64,000 bases of DNA. It comes from Neoehrlichia mikurensis (lineage in GTDB: Bacteria; Pseudomonadota; Alphaproteobacteria; Rickettsiales; Anaplasmataceae). A program made the position numbers and the translations under genes. The stretch spans positions 62,001 to 126,000 of the forward strand of contig NZ_CP066557.1 of NCBI RefSeq assembly GCF_019186785.1, in the 5' to 3' direction. Shown piece by piece: positions 21,358 to 31,458 of this stretch (the stretch's first letter is position 1; each line of letters opens with the position of its first letter). The notes beneath the pieces are model-generated. The model saw only the letters and a list, made by a program, of their open reading frames with translations. It did no database searches and was not told where the DNA came from.

Positions 21358-21694
21358 ACTAATTCTTGATTACTTTATAGACACTTTTTCATTAAATACT
21401 TAAGATTTTGTAATATCTACTCTATAGTTTATATATAAAATTGTGTTTATTAAACCTAATTTTTTCTATAGGATAATTCTAATAAAATTTAATTGTTATA
21501 ATAAAAGTTATAAATAATATTTTAAAAATATTTTTTAGCAAAACAAAAAGCAAACACAAAAATTTATCATTTTTTATATCAATAACTTAATAAATGAAAT
21601 CTAATATAAATCTGGAACTTAAAATTCTTATCTAATAAATATCAATCATCATCTAGTGCTATATATTTATGAATTGTATTGCATAATAATATAA

Positions 21695-21714
21695 ATTATA
21701 TTACGTAATATAAT
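21695..21714. repeat. 20-base perfect palindrome
   Basis: ATTATATTACGTAATATAAT is fully self-complementary and centred on ACGT. It lies in the gap upstream of ppiD. A dimeric regulator could bind it, but it may be chance in AT-rich sequence. Confidence 0.4.
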
Positions 21715-21940
21715 CTAATATATTAAATTCTTTTAATTAATTATTTTACGTAATCTGTTATTTTAGCTTTTTATACAATCTATTTTTTAACAAATTCAAT
21801 ATTTACAATCAATAAAATTAATATACCTATTACTTTAACTATAAAAGTAATACATTTCTTTAAAAGAAAAATAAATATAATAAATTATCGTTAATACAAA
21901 CAATTATGTACTTCTATATTATCACAACACAAATTAGCAC

Positions 21941-21969
21941 TATAAATACTTTTAGTCATAGTATTTATA
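21941..21969. repeat. Inverted repeat upstream of ppiD
   Basis: TATAAATACT (21941-21950) and AGTATTTATA (21960-21969) form a perfect 10-base stem with a 9-base loop, about 215 bases before the gene start. Confidence 0.4.
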
Positions 21970-22185
21970 AAAAGGTATAAAGCTAAACAATAGATTATAA
22001 AAAAAATACTAAAGGTTAATGTATATGTTAATATTAAATCTTAACTTATTGTTAATAATATATAACATTCTTCACTAACTATTATTTTAATTTTACATAA
22101 AAGTGATTATTAAGCTAGAAAACGTTTGCACATGAGATTTTGTTTGCTATATTAATGCAAAATATTCAATTATGTTGATGAGCTT

Positions 22186-24069
22186 ATGAAATTAAAAGGT
22201 GTTTTTATCAAATTATTGTTAATAGTATTACTATGCTCTTTAGTATTCATTACATTTGGAAACTATTTTTTATCAAATTATAAAAATGAAAAATATGTAG
22301 CTACTGTTGGAAGTAGTAAAATATCTCTACAAGAATTTCAGACTGCTTATAATAATGAGTTAACATATATACAACAGCTTATCAATCATCAATTATCTGA
22401 TGAACAAATTAATCAGTTTCACATTAAGTCCTCTGTCTTACATAAGTTAATAGAAGAAAAAGTTTTACAAAAATTAAGTCATGATCTTAATTTAAAAATC
22501 GGGAAAGAAAGTATATTGGAGTACATTAAAGGTATTAAGTATTTTCATGATAGTAATGGAAAATTTAGCAAAGAAAAATTTCAGCAAACACTTTCAAGTG
22601 CTGGTATTAGCGAAACATCATATATAAGCAGTTTACATAATTCATTTCCTATTGCAATATTAATGAATTGCTTATTTAGTGATGCAGCAAATGTTTATCT
22701 ACAATACAATGATAACATTCTTAAAAAAATATTTAAAGATCTACATCAGTCACGCATAGTGGATATTATTGAAATTTCTCTCAAAGCAATTAAAAATGTG
22801 CCTATCCCTGATGATAAAGATTTAAGGAATATTTATGATAAAAGCAGTAAAGATCTATCTTTTCCAGAATATAGAGCTGCAAAGTATATAGCAATAAGTG
22901 AAGAAGATTTCATTCATAAGGTAACTGCTTCTTCAGAAGAAATCAGTAATGATATAAAAAATAATGAATTAGATAACCAGGTAGACATCTTTAATTTAGT
23001 GTTTTTAACTCAAAAAGAAGCTGAATCTGCTTATCAATTGCTTAAAGAAGGAAAAAGTTTTAATTCAGTAGTTAGTGATGTTGCAAAAACTACATTACAA
23101 GATATAACTTTAAAAAATATTACAAAAAACATGCTGCCAGATAATATTAGAGGAATTGTTTTCAAATTAAAAGAAGAAGAAATAAGTGGTGTTTTACATA
23201 GTGTATTCGGATGGCATATTATAAAAATAAAAAGTATACATAAAATCTCTGATGATAATCTAAAAGAATTAAGTGCGCAAGTATCATTAAATATAAGAAG
23301 ACAGAAAGCTTCTGATTTATTAGCTAAATTTGTAAAAGAAATCAATAATCAAATTCATCAGGGAATATCTTTAGAAAAGTTAGCAGAACTACATAAATTA
23401 AACATTAATTCTATAGCAAGCTTCGATATTAACGGCAATGATGCAAATGGCAATCTCGTTAATATGCCAAGTTTTCTAGATAAAAAAGATGACTTTACAG
23501 TAGTAGCATTTTCATCACAATTAAACAAACCTTCTAGTTTTGTAAGTAGTGGCAACGGTTATTTTAGCATAAATGTAACAGAGGTTACTCCTCCTCGTAA
23601 TAAAACTTTTGAAGAAAGTAAAAATATTTTAATTAGTAAATGGCAAAATACTTTTAAAATAAACGCAATGTATACATTAAGTAAAGATTTAGCAGAAAAG
23701 TTTAAATCTGGGAATAATGTTGAAACAGATGGTGTATCATTAAAAAAAGATCAAAAAGTAAGTAAAATAGATGTTGCATCCACTGATAATCCTGGACAAG
23801 ATTATCCTTATGGATTAGTAAATGATATTTTTAATATAAATATAGGCGATTCTACTACTGGGTTTATGAATGCTAATAACAGTAAGCTTTATATAGCAAT
23901 TCTCAAAAAAATTAATACACCACAAGAAATTAAAGAATTAGATTTGATACAATTTAAAACACAAGTTAACAATAATAATATAGATTCGTTAAAAGATCAG
24001 TTACTTAAATATTTAATGAAAAAATATTCCGTACAAGTAAATCAAGAATTAGTTAATAAAGTAAGATAG
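22186..24069 (+). CDS. ppiD: PpiD/SurA-like periplasmic peptidyl-prolyl isomerase
   Basis: An envelope foldase of 627 residues anchored by one N-terminal helix (about residues 8-30), with the rest in the periplasm. A SurA-type N-terminal chaperone domain follows ('VATVGSSKISLQEFQTAYNNELT' and 'KSSVLHKLIEEKVLQKLSHDLNLKIG'). It continues into the parvulin-like domain: 'FNLVFLTQKEAESAYQLLKEGKSFNSVV', then 'LPDNIRGIVFKLKEEEISGVLHSVFGWHIIKI'. A long C-terminal helical part completes the PpiD plan. The length matches PpiD. The isomerase domain may be weakly active, as in E. coli PpiD; the main role inferred is chaperoning exported proteins. It stands alone between long gaps. Confidence 0.88.
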   Translation: MKLKGVFIKLLLIVLLCSLVFITFGNYFLSNYKNEKYVATVGSSKISLQEFQTAYNNELTYIQQLINHQLSDEQINQFHIKSSVLHKLIEEKVLQKLSHDLNLKIGKESILEYIKGIKYFHDSNGKFSKEKFQQTLSSAGISETSYISSLHNSFPIAILMNCLFSDAANVYLQYNDNILKKIFKDLHQSRIVDIIEISLKAIKNVPIPDDKDLRNIYDKSSKDLSFPEYRAAKYIAISEEDFIHKVTASSEEISNDIKNNELDNQVDIFNLVFLTQKEAESAYQLLKEGKSFNSVVSDVAKTTLQDITLKNITKNMLPDNIRGIVFKLKEEEISGVLHSVFGWHIIKIKSIHKISDDNLKELSAQVSLNIRRQKASDLLAKFVKEINNQIHQGISLEKLAELHKLNINSIASFDINGNDANGNLVNMPSFLDKKDDFTVVAFSSQLNKPSSFVSSGNGYFSINVTEVTPPRNKTFEESKNILISKWQNTFKINAMYTLSKDLAEKFKSGNNVETDGVSLKKDQKVSKIDVASTDNPGQDYPYGLVNDIFNINIGDSTTGFMNANNSKLYIAILKKINTPQEIKELDLIQFKTQVNNNNIDSLKDQLLKYLMKKYSVQVNQELVNKVR

Positions 24070-24507
24070 TATTTTGTAAATTTTATACATCAATAAGGTA
24101 ACCTATTGTGAACAATAAAGATTATTATAAAAAGCTTATTAATAATACCACAACAACATAATTCAAGTAATTAATCATAAAACATGAATATAAAATTATA
24201 AATAAGATTTTATATAATTTATTAAAAATCTTATCACTTAATTTAAGTAATAAGAAGATTGTAATTACTTAACATGATGCATTATTGTTAATGCAATAAC
24301 ATAAAGTTTGATACAATTTAATTGTTAAACTTTCGTACTAAATTTAGCCTCTTAGTTGTTTATATTTTAAATATTAATTGCTATTATATCAGTTGTATCT
24401 TCATGACACCATCATAGCTATTATATACCAATGATTTACAATAAAGCTATATATCAGTGATTAATTTTTATATATAATGTTTTTGTTACTGTAAATTATA
24501 AATCCCA
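24070..24507. other. Gap between convergent ppiD and aatA
   Basis: About 440 bases. It contains one good hairpin (24202-24234) that could end both transcripts. Nothing else is recognised. Confidence 0.5.
24202..24234. terminator. Hairpin between convergent genes
   Basis: ATAAGATTTT (24202-24211) pairs perfectly with AAAATCTTAT (24225-24234), loop 13 bases. It sits between the convergent ppiD and aspartate aminotransferase genes and is a plausible shared terminator. Confidence 0.45.
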
Positions 24508-25710
24508 TTACGATACACTATATAGATCTGTACAAGCTTGAGTAATTCTCTCACATGCTCTTAATAAAAGCTTATTAGATGTTGCATATGATATTCTGAA
24601 AAAATTTTCAGCACCAAAAGCACTACCTGGAACAACAGCAATATTATAATCTTGAAGTAAATATTTAGAAAAATCAGTACCATCTCGTATTATCATGTTA
24701 TTTTTAGATTTCATACCTATCATTTTTTCACAAGATACAAATACATAGAATGCTCCTTGAGGAGAAATAGCAGATAAGCCAGGAGCATGGTTTATCATAT
24801 TCATGACTATATCACGTCTTTCAGAAAATAATTTTAATCTTTCTTTTAAAAAATCTTGATCCCCCATTAATGCTTCAATTGTTGCAGCTTGAGCTATAGA
24901 ATTAGGATTTGTTGTACTTTGAGATTGTATCATAGAAATTGCTTTTATTACTTTTTCATTACCAGTAACATAACCTATTCTCCATCCTGTCATAGCATAT
25001 GCTTTTGATACCCCATTCACTATAAATACTCTATCATATAAAGAAGGTTCTACTTGTACAATATTAAGAAACTTTACACCGTAAACTAATTTTGCATATA
25101 TATCATCTGTCATCACATGTACATGTGAATACTTAAGTAATACTTGAGCAATATCTTTTAATTCTTTTTTTGTGTATACCATACCTGTAGGATTATTTGG
25201 AGAATTAATAATTAGCCATTTAGTATTCTCAGTAATTGATTTTTCAAGTAATTCTACACTTATCTTAAAATTTTCATTACAATTAATAGTAACAGGTTTA
25301 CCTCCTGCAATTTTAACAATATCAGGATAAGAAACCCAATACGGGGATGGTATAAGCACTTCATCATTAGGATTCAATGTTGACATAAACAAATTATATA
25401 TACACTGTTTAGCTCCTGTCCCAACAGAAATTTGATTAATGTTATATTTGATGCCATAATCTGCATATATCTTATAAGATATTGCTTCCTTTAGTTCTAC
25501 AGTACCATCAACAAGTGTATATTTTGTTTTTCCAGCATTAATCGCTTTAATAGCTGCCTCTTTTACACTATTTGGTGTATCAAAATCTGGTTCACCTGCA
25601 CTTAATGATATAATATCTACCCCCATTGCTTTTAATTGCATTGCTTTACTTGCAATCTCTAAAGTAGGAGATGGCTTAATATCATTCATTTTATCAGCTA
25701 TAATTGACAT
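24508..25710 (-). CDS. aatA: Aspartate aminotransferase (class I, PLP-dependent)
   Basis: Transfers the amino group between aspartate and 2-oxoglutarate; in this lineage relatives may also act on aromatic amino acids or prephenate. The 400-residue protein has the class Ib opening 'ISLSAGEPDFDTPNSVKEAAIKAINAGKTKYT', 'PNDEVLIPSPYWVSYPDIV', 'INSPNNPTGMVYTKKEL', the PLP lysine in 'VNGVSKAYAMTGWRIGY' and the substrate-binding arginine in 'FFRISYATS'. Length and motifs are complete. It is divergent from the peroxiredoxin gene, with about 140 bases between. Confidence 0.95.
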   Translation of the reverse strand: MSIIADKMNDIKPSPTLEIASKAMQLKAMGVDIISLSAGEPDFDTPNSVKEAAIKAINAGKTKYTLVDGTVELKEAISYKIYADYGIKYNINQISVGTGAKQCIYNLFMSTLNPNDEVLIPSPYWVSYPDIVKIAGGKPVTINCNENFKISVELLEKSITENTKWLIINSPNNPTGMVYTKKELKDIAQVLLKYSHVHVMTDDIYAKLVYGVKFLNIVQVEPSLYDRVFIVNGVSKAYAMTGWRIGYVTGNEKVIKAISMIQSQSTTNPNSIAQAATIEALMGDQDFLKERLKLFSERRDIVMNMINHAPGLSAISPQGAFYVFVSCEKMIGMKSKNNMIIRDGTDFSKYLLQDYNIAVVPGSAFGAENFFRISYATSNKLLLRACERITQACTDLYSVS

Positions 25711-25848
25711 ATCTATTCAACTAATTAAAAATAACCCTTAATAATATGTTCATTTTTATAACTATTCAACATTATTAATAAAATTATTGTTGTAATATTA
25801 TAATTTATATATGATTAATCTTTATAACCATTATTTCATAGGTTTTAT

Positions 25849-26454
25849 ATGAATCTTATAACAAAACAAGCTATTGATTTTACAGCAAAAGCTGTAATGC
25901 CTAATGATAAAATTTGTGACTTCAATTTAAAACAATACATTTCAGGAAAATGTGCAATTTTATTTTTCTATCCTCGTGATTTTACATTTGTATGTCCTAC
26001 AGAAATTATATCTCTACATAACAGAATACCAAATTTTACTGAACAAAATACTGAGGTTATTGGCATTAGTACAGATTCAGAATTTTGTCATAATCATTGG
26101 CGTAATACTAATATAAACAAAGGTGGTATAGATAAAGTTAGTTTTCCTTTAGTTGCAGATGATTCACATTATATATCACAAAGCTATGGTGTATTGCATG
26201 ATAATAAGGTTGCACTCAGAGCAACATTTATAATTGATAGTGACTTTATAATTAGATATCAGTCAATTAATGACCTTTCTATAGGACGTAATATAGATGA
26301 GCTTATACGTATAATAGATGCTATATATCACCATAAAAAATACGGAGAAGTCTGCCCAGCTGGATGGTCAAAAGGAGAAGCTGCTATGGAAGCATCACAA
26401 AACGGCGTTGAACATTATTTAAAATCACATCTTGACAATCTTGAAAAAAATTAG
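25849..26454 (+). CDS. 2-Cys peroxiredoxin (AhpC/Prx type)
   Basis: Reduces hydrogen peroxide and organic peroxides using a peroxidatic cysteine. The motif 'FFYPRDFTFVCPTEI' places CysP at about residue 49. The resolving cysteine is in 'YGEVCPAGWSKGE' at about residue 169, so it is a typical 2-Cys enzyme. At 201 residues it has normal length. It precedes trxB by nine bases, which suggests one message for a peroxidase and a reductase that feeds thioredoxin, its likely electron donor. Gene names for this branch vary (ahpC, tsaA, bcp), so none is given. Confidence 0.95.
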   Translation: MNLITKQAIDFTAKAVMPNDKICDFNLKQYISGKCAILFFYPRDFTFVCPTEIISLHNRIPNFTEQNTEVIGISTDSEFCHNHWRNTNINKGGIDKVSFPLVADDSHYISQSYGVLHDNKVALRATFIIDSDFIIRYQSINDLSIGRNIDELIRIIDAIYHHKKYGEVCPAGWSKGEAAMEASQNGVEHYLKSHLDNLEKN

Positions 26455-26463
26455 AGATGTAGA

Positions 26464-27405
26464 ATGTCTAAAATTTATACAACAAAAACTTTAATTATAG
26501 GGTCTGGTGCAGCAGGATATACTGCTGCTATATATGCTGCTAGAGCAAATTTACAGCCTATTTTAATTACAGGTATGCAACCTGGTGGCCAATTAACTAT
26601 TACTACAGATGTTGAAAATTATCCTGGTTTTGCTACTGCAGTGCAAGGTCCAGAATTAATGGAACAAATGAGACAACAAACTGCCAATGCTGGTGCTACT
26701 ATCATACTTGATGAAATTAGTAATATAAATACAAATAAATACCCTTTTGAGTGTATTAGCACTTTTAATGATAAATATATCGCTTATAGTATAATTATTG
26801 CAACCGGAGCACAAGCAAAATGGTTAGGTATTAAAAGTGAAGAATTATTTAAAGGAAGAGGTGTTTCTGCATGCGCTACTTGTGATGGAGCATTTTTTAA
26901 AGATAAGCATGTTGCTGTAATAGGTGGAGGCAATACAGCTGTGGAGGAAGCTATATATTTAACCAAATATTCCCAAAAGGTATTTCTTATACACAGAAGG
27001 GATACATTAAAAGCTGAAGCAATAATGCAGGATAGATTATTTAATAATAAAAAAATTCAGGTTATATGGAATAGCACATTAGAAGAAATATTAGGTGAGC
27101 AGAATGTTAGTGCTATAAAAATAAAGTCCATCAAAGATAGTAATATAAGCATTATTAATGTACAAGGAGTATTTATAGCAATTGGCCATTCTCCTAATAC
27201 TAAGATACTTCGCGATACAAAGATAAATTTAGATAATGATGGATATGTTATTACTTATAATTCTAGTACTGCTACAAGTTGTCCTGGTATTTTTGCTGCA
27301 GGTGATGTTCAAGATAAAATATATCGCCAAGCTGTAGTAGCAGCAGGCACAGGATGTATGGCTGCAATTGATGCAGAAAAATTCCTTTCTACCCAAAATA
27401 TATAA
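26464..27405 (+). CDS. trxB: Thioredoxin reductase
   Basis: NADPH-dependent FAD enzyme that reduces thioredoxin. The FAD dinucleotide fold is 'LIIGSGAAGYTAAIYAARA', followed by 'GMQPGGQLTITTDVENYPGF'. The redox-active pair is in 'ACATCDGAFFKDKHVAVIGGGNTAVEEA' (Cys137 and Cys140), joined to the NADPH fold. The C-terminal FAD motif 'GIFAAGDVQDKIYRQAVVAAGTGCMAA' is intact. Length 313 is normal. Downstream of the peroxiredoxin by nine bases, it completes a peroxide-detoxification pair. Confidence 0.97.
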   Translation: MSKIYTTKTLIIGSGAAGYTAAIYAARANLQPILITGMQPGGQLTITTDVENYPGFATAVQGPELMEQMRQQTANAGATIILDEISNINTNKYPFECISTFNDKYIAYSIIIATGAQAKWLGIKSEELFKGRGVSACATCDGAFFKDKHVAVIGGGNTAVEEAIYLTKYSQKVFLIHRRDTLKAEAIMQDRLFNNKKIQVIWNSTLEEILGEQNVSAIKIKSIKDSNISIINVQGVFIAIGHSPNTKILRDTKINLDNDGYVITYNSSTATSCPGIFAAGDVQDKIYRQAVVAAGTGCMAAIDAEKFLSTQNI

Positions 27406-28286
27406 TAGTATAAATATTGAAAATTCAGTAATAACTAAACACTTGTTTTCTAAAAACTGTCATAAAATTAGTTTCAATATAAATCTATAAAATGACTATC
27501 AATCTATTTTATTATGTTAAGTAAATTTTTTAATAAAATAACACTGATAATATTTATTTAATACATACATGACATATAATACAAATTATCTTAGTTTTAT
27601 TTTCTTTATAAATTCAATCAACAATAAAATCAAATGTTTATAATACTAACAATTAAGTGTATTAATGGAAAAAATATAAATATATATTAAATAATTTGCA
27701 ATAAAATAACACTATTGCACTATATCTTAAAAAAATTCTTAAATAACCCTATATTATAGTAAACTGCTTCAGATATTGAATATCGCAGTAACATTATTTA
27801 CATAAAATAAAGTATTATAAGAACATAATATTATTGCTAAATAGTTAATCTATATTTCATAATAAAAAAACTATCATTCAATTTTATGTTAATGCTTCAG
27901 CTACTTTATATAATATGAAATACTGCAAAACAAATCCAAAGTACATAAAAAAGATATATCACTCACATAATCAAAAAGTAATAAATAAGCAATTACCAAA
28001 TTATAAAATCTCTCTTCTATTATTTATTACAAGAATAACCTAATCTAAACCTTGATAAGAAAGTTTCTCAAATACTATGCATCAAGTCTTGACGTTATTG
28101 CATTAATAATAATGAATCATGTTAGTAGTTATAATTCTATTATTATCTAAATATTGATATAGTATTACATGATATTATATTTACTTGCTCTCAATTCACG
28201 TTACTTTTTTAATATATTAATATTGACTAAATTTATAACTATAAATTATACTTATAATAAGTTTTTTAATGATAAAAAGGTGTGTA
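27406..28286. other. Long non-coding gap before the paralogue locus
   Basis: About 880 bases, AT-rich, no gene recognised. Its last part resembles the sequence before and within other members of the following family. For example, the stretch near 28040-28130 with GATAAGAAAGTTTCTCAAATA is repeated in altered form near 29515-29590, and the 28170-28285 stretch recurs near 31360-31470. The gap has therefore been copied together with family genes. Confidence 0.5.
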
Positions 28287-28928
28287 ATGGTACAATTTCT
28301 ATTAATCAATATTCAAACTAGTAATGAATATTTTCAAAAAGGTGATTTCAGTAAAACCTTAGCTCTACCTTTTCCTCCCCCAAACCTATCTAACCAAAAT
28401 TTAGACATTATATCTCATGAAAAATTCACACGTTACTTTGCTATAAGTTATTCAAAAGAAAAGACAACAAAGTACTCCACTGAAAAAGCTAGTGAAAATA
28501 TTTATGGTAATATTGAAAGCTGTTTTGGAAGTTATTTTAATTGGAAATGTAAATTAGCAGGAAAAAATATAACAATTAGATATCATGGAACAATCTATGT
28601 CAGCAATCCTGATGATGTAAAAATACTACAAGATAAACAGTCTCTTATTTATAGTATTAAAACATGCAATAAATATGATGCCCATATTGAAAACACTAAC
28701 TATGAATACCAAATTGAGTACAACAAGCATAATTTCACTGAATGTAATAATCATTCAACGTTAGCAGAACAAAATCATCAATATAATGGATATAATGACA
28801 CATATGACGATGCTACTGAATGTAATAATCATTCAACGTTAGCAGAACAAAAAGAAACTCCTAGCTCAAAATGTAGTATCAAAGATGTATTTTTTTGTTG
28901 TTTTTCTAAATCTACTTGCATAAAGTAA
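28287..28928 (+). CDS. Paralogue family member 1 (small protein, unknown function)
   Basis: First member of a tandem family in this locus. I do not recognise the family. I start at the ATG at 28287 (MVQFLLINIQT), with AAAAGG six bases upstream; an ATG at 28269 is less likely. The 213-residue protein has the family N-terminal motif 'FLLINIQT...FSKTLALPFPPP' and the central motif 'FNWKCKLAGKNITIRYHGTIY' followed by a predicted helix (LQDKQSLIYSIKTC). A tail follows in which a segment containing CNNHSTLAEQ occurs twice, 26 codons apart, encoded by a perfect 38-base direct repeat. It ends 'VFFCCFSKSTCIK'. No signal peptide or membrane helix is seen. A secreted effector role is possible but unsupported by sequence alone. 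Confidence 0.8.
   Translation: MVQFLLINIQTSNEYFQKGDFSKTLALPFPPPNLSNQNLDIISHEKFTRYFAISYSKEKTTKYSTEKASENIYGNIESCFGSYFNWKCKLAGKNITIRYHGTIYVSNPDDVKILQDKQSLIYSIKTCNKYDAHIENTNYEYQIEYNKHNFTECNNHSTLAEQNHQYNGYNDTYDDATECNNHSTLAEQKETPSSKCSIKDVFFCCFSKSTCIK
28737..28852 (+). repeat. Perfect 38-base direct repeat inside family member 1
   Basis: The copies lie at 28737-28774 and 28815-28852, 78 bases (26 codons) apart, in frame. Each encodes TECNNHSTLAEQ and adjoining bases. Copy number could vary among strains. Confidence 0.9.
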
Positions 28929-29116
28929 TAATTATTTTTAAAAGCATTAATAGTCTGTATGTTGATAATAAAACTTTTACTATTATACATCCTATTAATT
29001 AATCGTTGTTTTATTTGTATATAATTATATTAATTAGGTTTATAAACAATAAATACAGTACTTTAAATTTGTAAATCTACGTTACATTATTTTTCACACA
29101 TGTTAATATGCTTGCT

Positions 29117-29148
29117 ACAAAGTAACATTCTCTAAAATGTTACTTTGT
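29117..29148 (+). terminator. 13-base perfect hairpin
   Basis: ACAAAGTAACATT (29117-29129) pairs perfectly with AATGTTACTTTGT (29136-29148), loop CTCTAA. It is the strongest hairpin in this part of the window, 190 bases after member 1, and a likely transcript end, although no T-run follows. Confidence 0.5.
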
Positions 29149-29394
29149 CATAGGTTATCTATATAAATACAACAGAAAGCTCATCTGTAACCATAAAATC
29201 AATTTTTGATAATTATAAATTATAATACTAATCTAGTGACAATTATTAATCTATAATGTGTATTATCTTTTGAAAAAGTGTACATCCTTGATAAAAAAAA
29301 TACTGACAATATAAAGATTATGATTATTTTGAATAAAAATAAAGTTAGTTGAAGTATACAGTAATTATATAAATCAATTTGTATTAGAAATATG

Positions 29395-29430
29395 ATACTA
29401 CAGAAATACTAAAAGATAAACAGTCTCTTA
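29395..29430 (+). pseudogene. Fragment of a family gene
   Basis: The bases GAAATACTAAAAGATAAACA and the following TCTCTTA match the part of member 1 coding for ILQDKQSL, and similar parts of members 2 and 3. Only about 35 bases remain recognisable. Confidence 0.6.
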
Positions 29431-29793
29431 AACTAAGTCAGTATATTGATAAACATGAGCTTTTATTAAATATACTAGTCATGACTGTTATTGCAAAAAC
29501 CAATAATCAAAAAGCTAAATTTAATAAGAAAGTTTCTCAAATATAATTAACCTGCATCAAATCTTGATGCTATTTCATGAATAACAATGTATCACTATAA
29601 TACTTCTATGTTAGCAATTTTTAGTATATAAGATTATCCATTATTTAACTAATAGGTTGTATTATACCATTTCAATATAAAGTATTGAATAATTTATAAA
29701 AATATCTTGATAAGGCTTCTTATTCAAGTAGGATATGTTAATTTTAAGGTTTAAAATATTAACTAAATATAAGGGATTTTTTAAAAATGTACT

Positions 29794-30321
29794 ATGGTTA
29801 AAGCTTTATTAATTAATATTAAGGCTATTAATGAAGATTTTCCAAGCGCTAATTTTAACAAAACTTTAACTCTACGCTTTCCCCCTCCACTGTCTTTTTC
29901 TAGAAAAATGTTAAATGCTATACTTAATGATAACTACAAATGTTATTTTGACATAAATTATTATAGAACTATGATAATAGGATATCCTTTATTAAATAAA
30001 AAAAATGCTTACAATGCTAAAATTTATTTTTATTGGAAATGCAATTTAATTGGAAAGCATTTTATAATTAAATATAGAGGAACAATTAATGTTAACGATC
30101 CTTATGCTATAGGAATACTAAAAGATGTACAGTCTCATATCTATAGTTATCAAATATGTGATAATAGCGATAATGTTATTAAATATAGTGACTATGCATG
30201 TGATGTTAACAATACCACTAATCGTAATCTTGCACCACCGCTAAGAGATAATCCTCCAAATACACAATTAAATGGTATCAGATCTTTATACTGCTGTGTT
30301 AGTAATACTGCATCACGTTAA
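29794..30321 (+). CDS. Paralogue family member 2
   Basis: A 175-residue protein of the same unknown family. The N-terminal motif is 'KALLINIKA...FNKTLTLRFPPPLSF'. The centre is 'FYWKCNLIGKHFIIKYRGTI', followed by 'ILKDVQSHIYSYQICDN'. The C terminus 'PNTQLNGIRSLYCCVSNTASR' is nearly the same as that of member 3, also in DNA (about 30258-30330 against 30958-31029), so these two ends come from a recent duplication or conversion. The upstream region AAAAATGT replaces the AAAGG seen before members 1 and 3, so its ribosome binding site is poor. No signal peptide or membrane segment is seen. Confidence 0.8.
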   Translation: MVKALLINIKAINEDFPSANFNKTLTLRFPPPLSFSRKMLNAILNDNYKCYFDINYYRTMIIGYPLLNKKNAYNAKIYFYWKCNLIGKHFIIKYRGTINVNDPYAIGILKDVQSHIYSYQICDNSDNVIKYSDYACDVNNTTNRNLAPPLRDNPPNTQLNGIRSLYCCVSNTASR

Positions 30322-30508
30322 ATAATAATTTTAAGTATATGTATTTAATTATAAGCACCAATATATCGACTTACATAATATAAATTTTATGTAATTTATA
30401 TAAATAGATATTCAGCAATTCTTCTATAGTTTTATATTAAAATATAAATATTGACGAAAAAATAAGCAATATTTTATAATCTTATAAGAAGTGTTATTAA
30501 GGTGTGCA

Positions 30509-31021
30509 ATGACAAAGGTTATATTAATTAATATTCAAACTAATAAAAAGCGTAATTTTAGTAAAACTTTAGCCGTACCATTTCCTCCTCTTCAATTATC
30601 TCAACAAAATTTAAATATCGAATCCTTTGAAAATTATAAAAAGTACTTTGTTATAAATCATTCACAAAATACAGATAATGAAAGTACTTATTCTGCTATT
30701 AAAGACTATTCTAAAGATTATAGCTCTTTTGCTTGGAAATTAAAATTAGTTTCAAAAAATATAACAATTAGATATCATGGTACAATGTATACTAGGGATG
30801 TTAATTTGGCAGAAATACTAAAAGATGTACGTTCCCATATCTATAGTTGTGAAATACGTGATAATATTGATAATACTATTAAATATAATAACTATGCATG
30901 TAGAGCTGACAATACTACTGCTAGTGATCTTGCACCACTACTAAGAGATAATTCTTCAAACACACAATTAAATGGTATCAGATCTTTATGCTGCTGTATT
31001 AGTAATACTGCATCACGTTAA
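30509..31021 (+). CDS. Paralogue family member 3
   Basis: A 170-residue member. I use the ATG at 30509 (MTKVILINIQT), with TAAGG upstream, rather than the frame's first possible start at 30491. Family motifs: 'KVILINIQTN...NFSKTLAVPFPPLQLSQQNLN' and 'FAWKLKLVSKNITIRYHGTMY', then 'ILKDVRSHIYSCEIRDN'. The end 'SNTQLNGIRSLCCCISNTASR' has three adjacent cysteines. It is about 190 bases after member 2 and closely related to it in the last third. Function unknown. Confidence 0.8.
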   Translation: MTKVILINIQTNKKRNFSKTLAVPFPPLQLSQQNLNIESFENYKKYFVINHSQNTDNESTYSAIKDYSKDYSSFAWKLKLVSKNITIRYHGTMYTRDVNLAEILKDVRSHIYSCEIRDNIDNTIKYNNYACRADNTTASDLAPLLRDNSSNTQLNGIRSLCCCISNTASR

Positions 31022-31060
31022 ATAATAATCTGTATTTATATAGTACTAAAAGCTAAGTAT

Positions 31061-31137
31061 AAGAAAACTCTTAGCTCAAAATGTTATATCACAGATGTAT
31101 TTTTTGTTGTTTTTTTAAATCTACTCACATAGAGTAA
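31061..31137 (+). pseudogene. C-terminal remnant resembling family member 1
   Basis: Reads AACTCTTAGCTCAAAATG and onward, matching the last ~75 bases of member 1 (coding for SSKCSIKDVFFCCFSKSTCIK) with substitutions and indels that break the frame. It lies directly after member 3, so an adjacent member has been reduced to its tail. Confidence 0.75.
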
Positions 31138-31458
31138 TCATTATTTTTATCAGTTAATGTTGCATTAATGTATGATTGCTTTCTCTTTTTTTAAAGTATT
31201 AATAGTATGTATGTTGATAATAAAATTTATACCATATACATCCTATTAGTTAATCGTTATTTTATTTGTATATAATTATATTAATGAGATTTATAAATAA
31301 TAATGTATCACGTTAGTAGTTATAATCTACTTGCCTATTAAATATTAACATGGTATTAATATGTAAGTTTTTATTTGCTTTCAATTTACGTTATTTTTTC
31401 TCATATATTGAATTTAGTACATAGTTGAAGATTATACTCGTAGTAGTTATTTATTAAT

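Larger units (their letters stand above)
21152..22185. other. Long non-coding gap before ppiD
   Basis: About 1 kb, extremely AT-rich. It holds a hairpin with T-run (21321-21357), a 20-base palindrome (21695-21714) and a hairpin (21941-21969), listed separately. No gene or gene fragment is recognised. Confidence 0.5.
28929..29793. other. Gap with hairpin and family fragment
   Basis: About 865 bases between members 1 and 2. It contains the strong hairpin at 29117-29148 and a fragment of a family gene at 29395-29430. The stretch after member 1 (28925-29050) is repeated with changes at about 31137-31300, so flank and gene were duplicated together. Confidence 0.6.
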
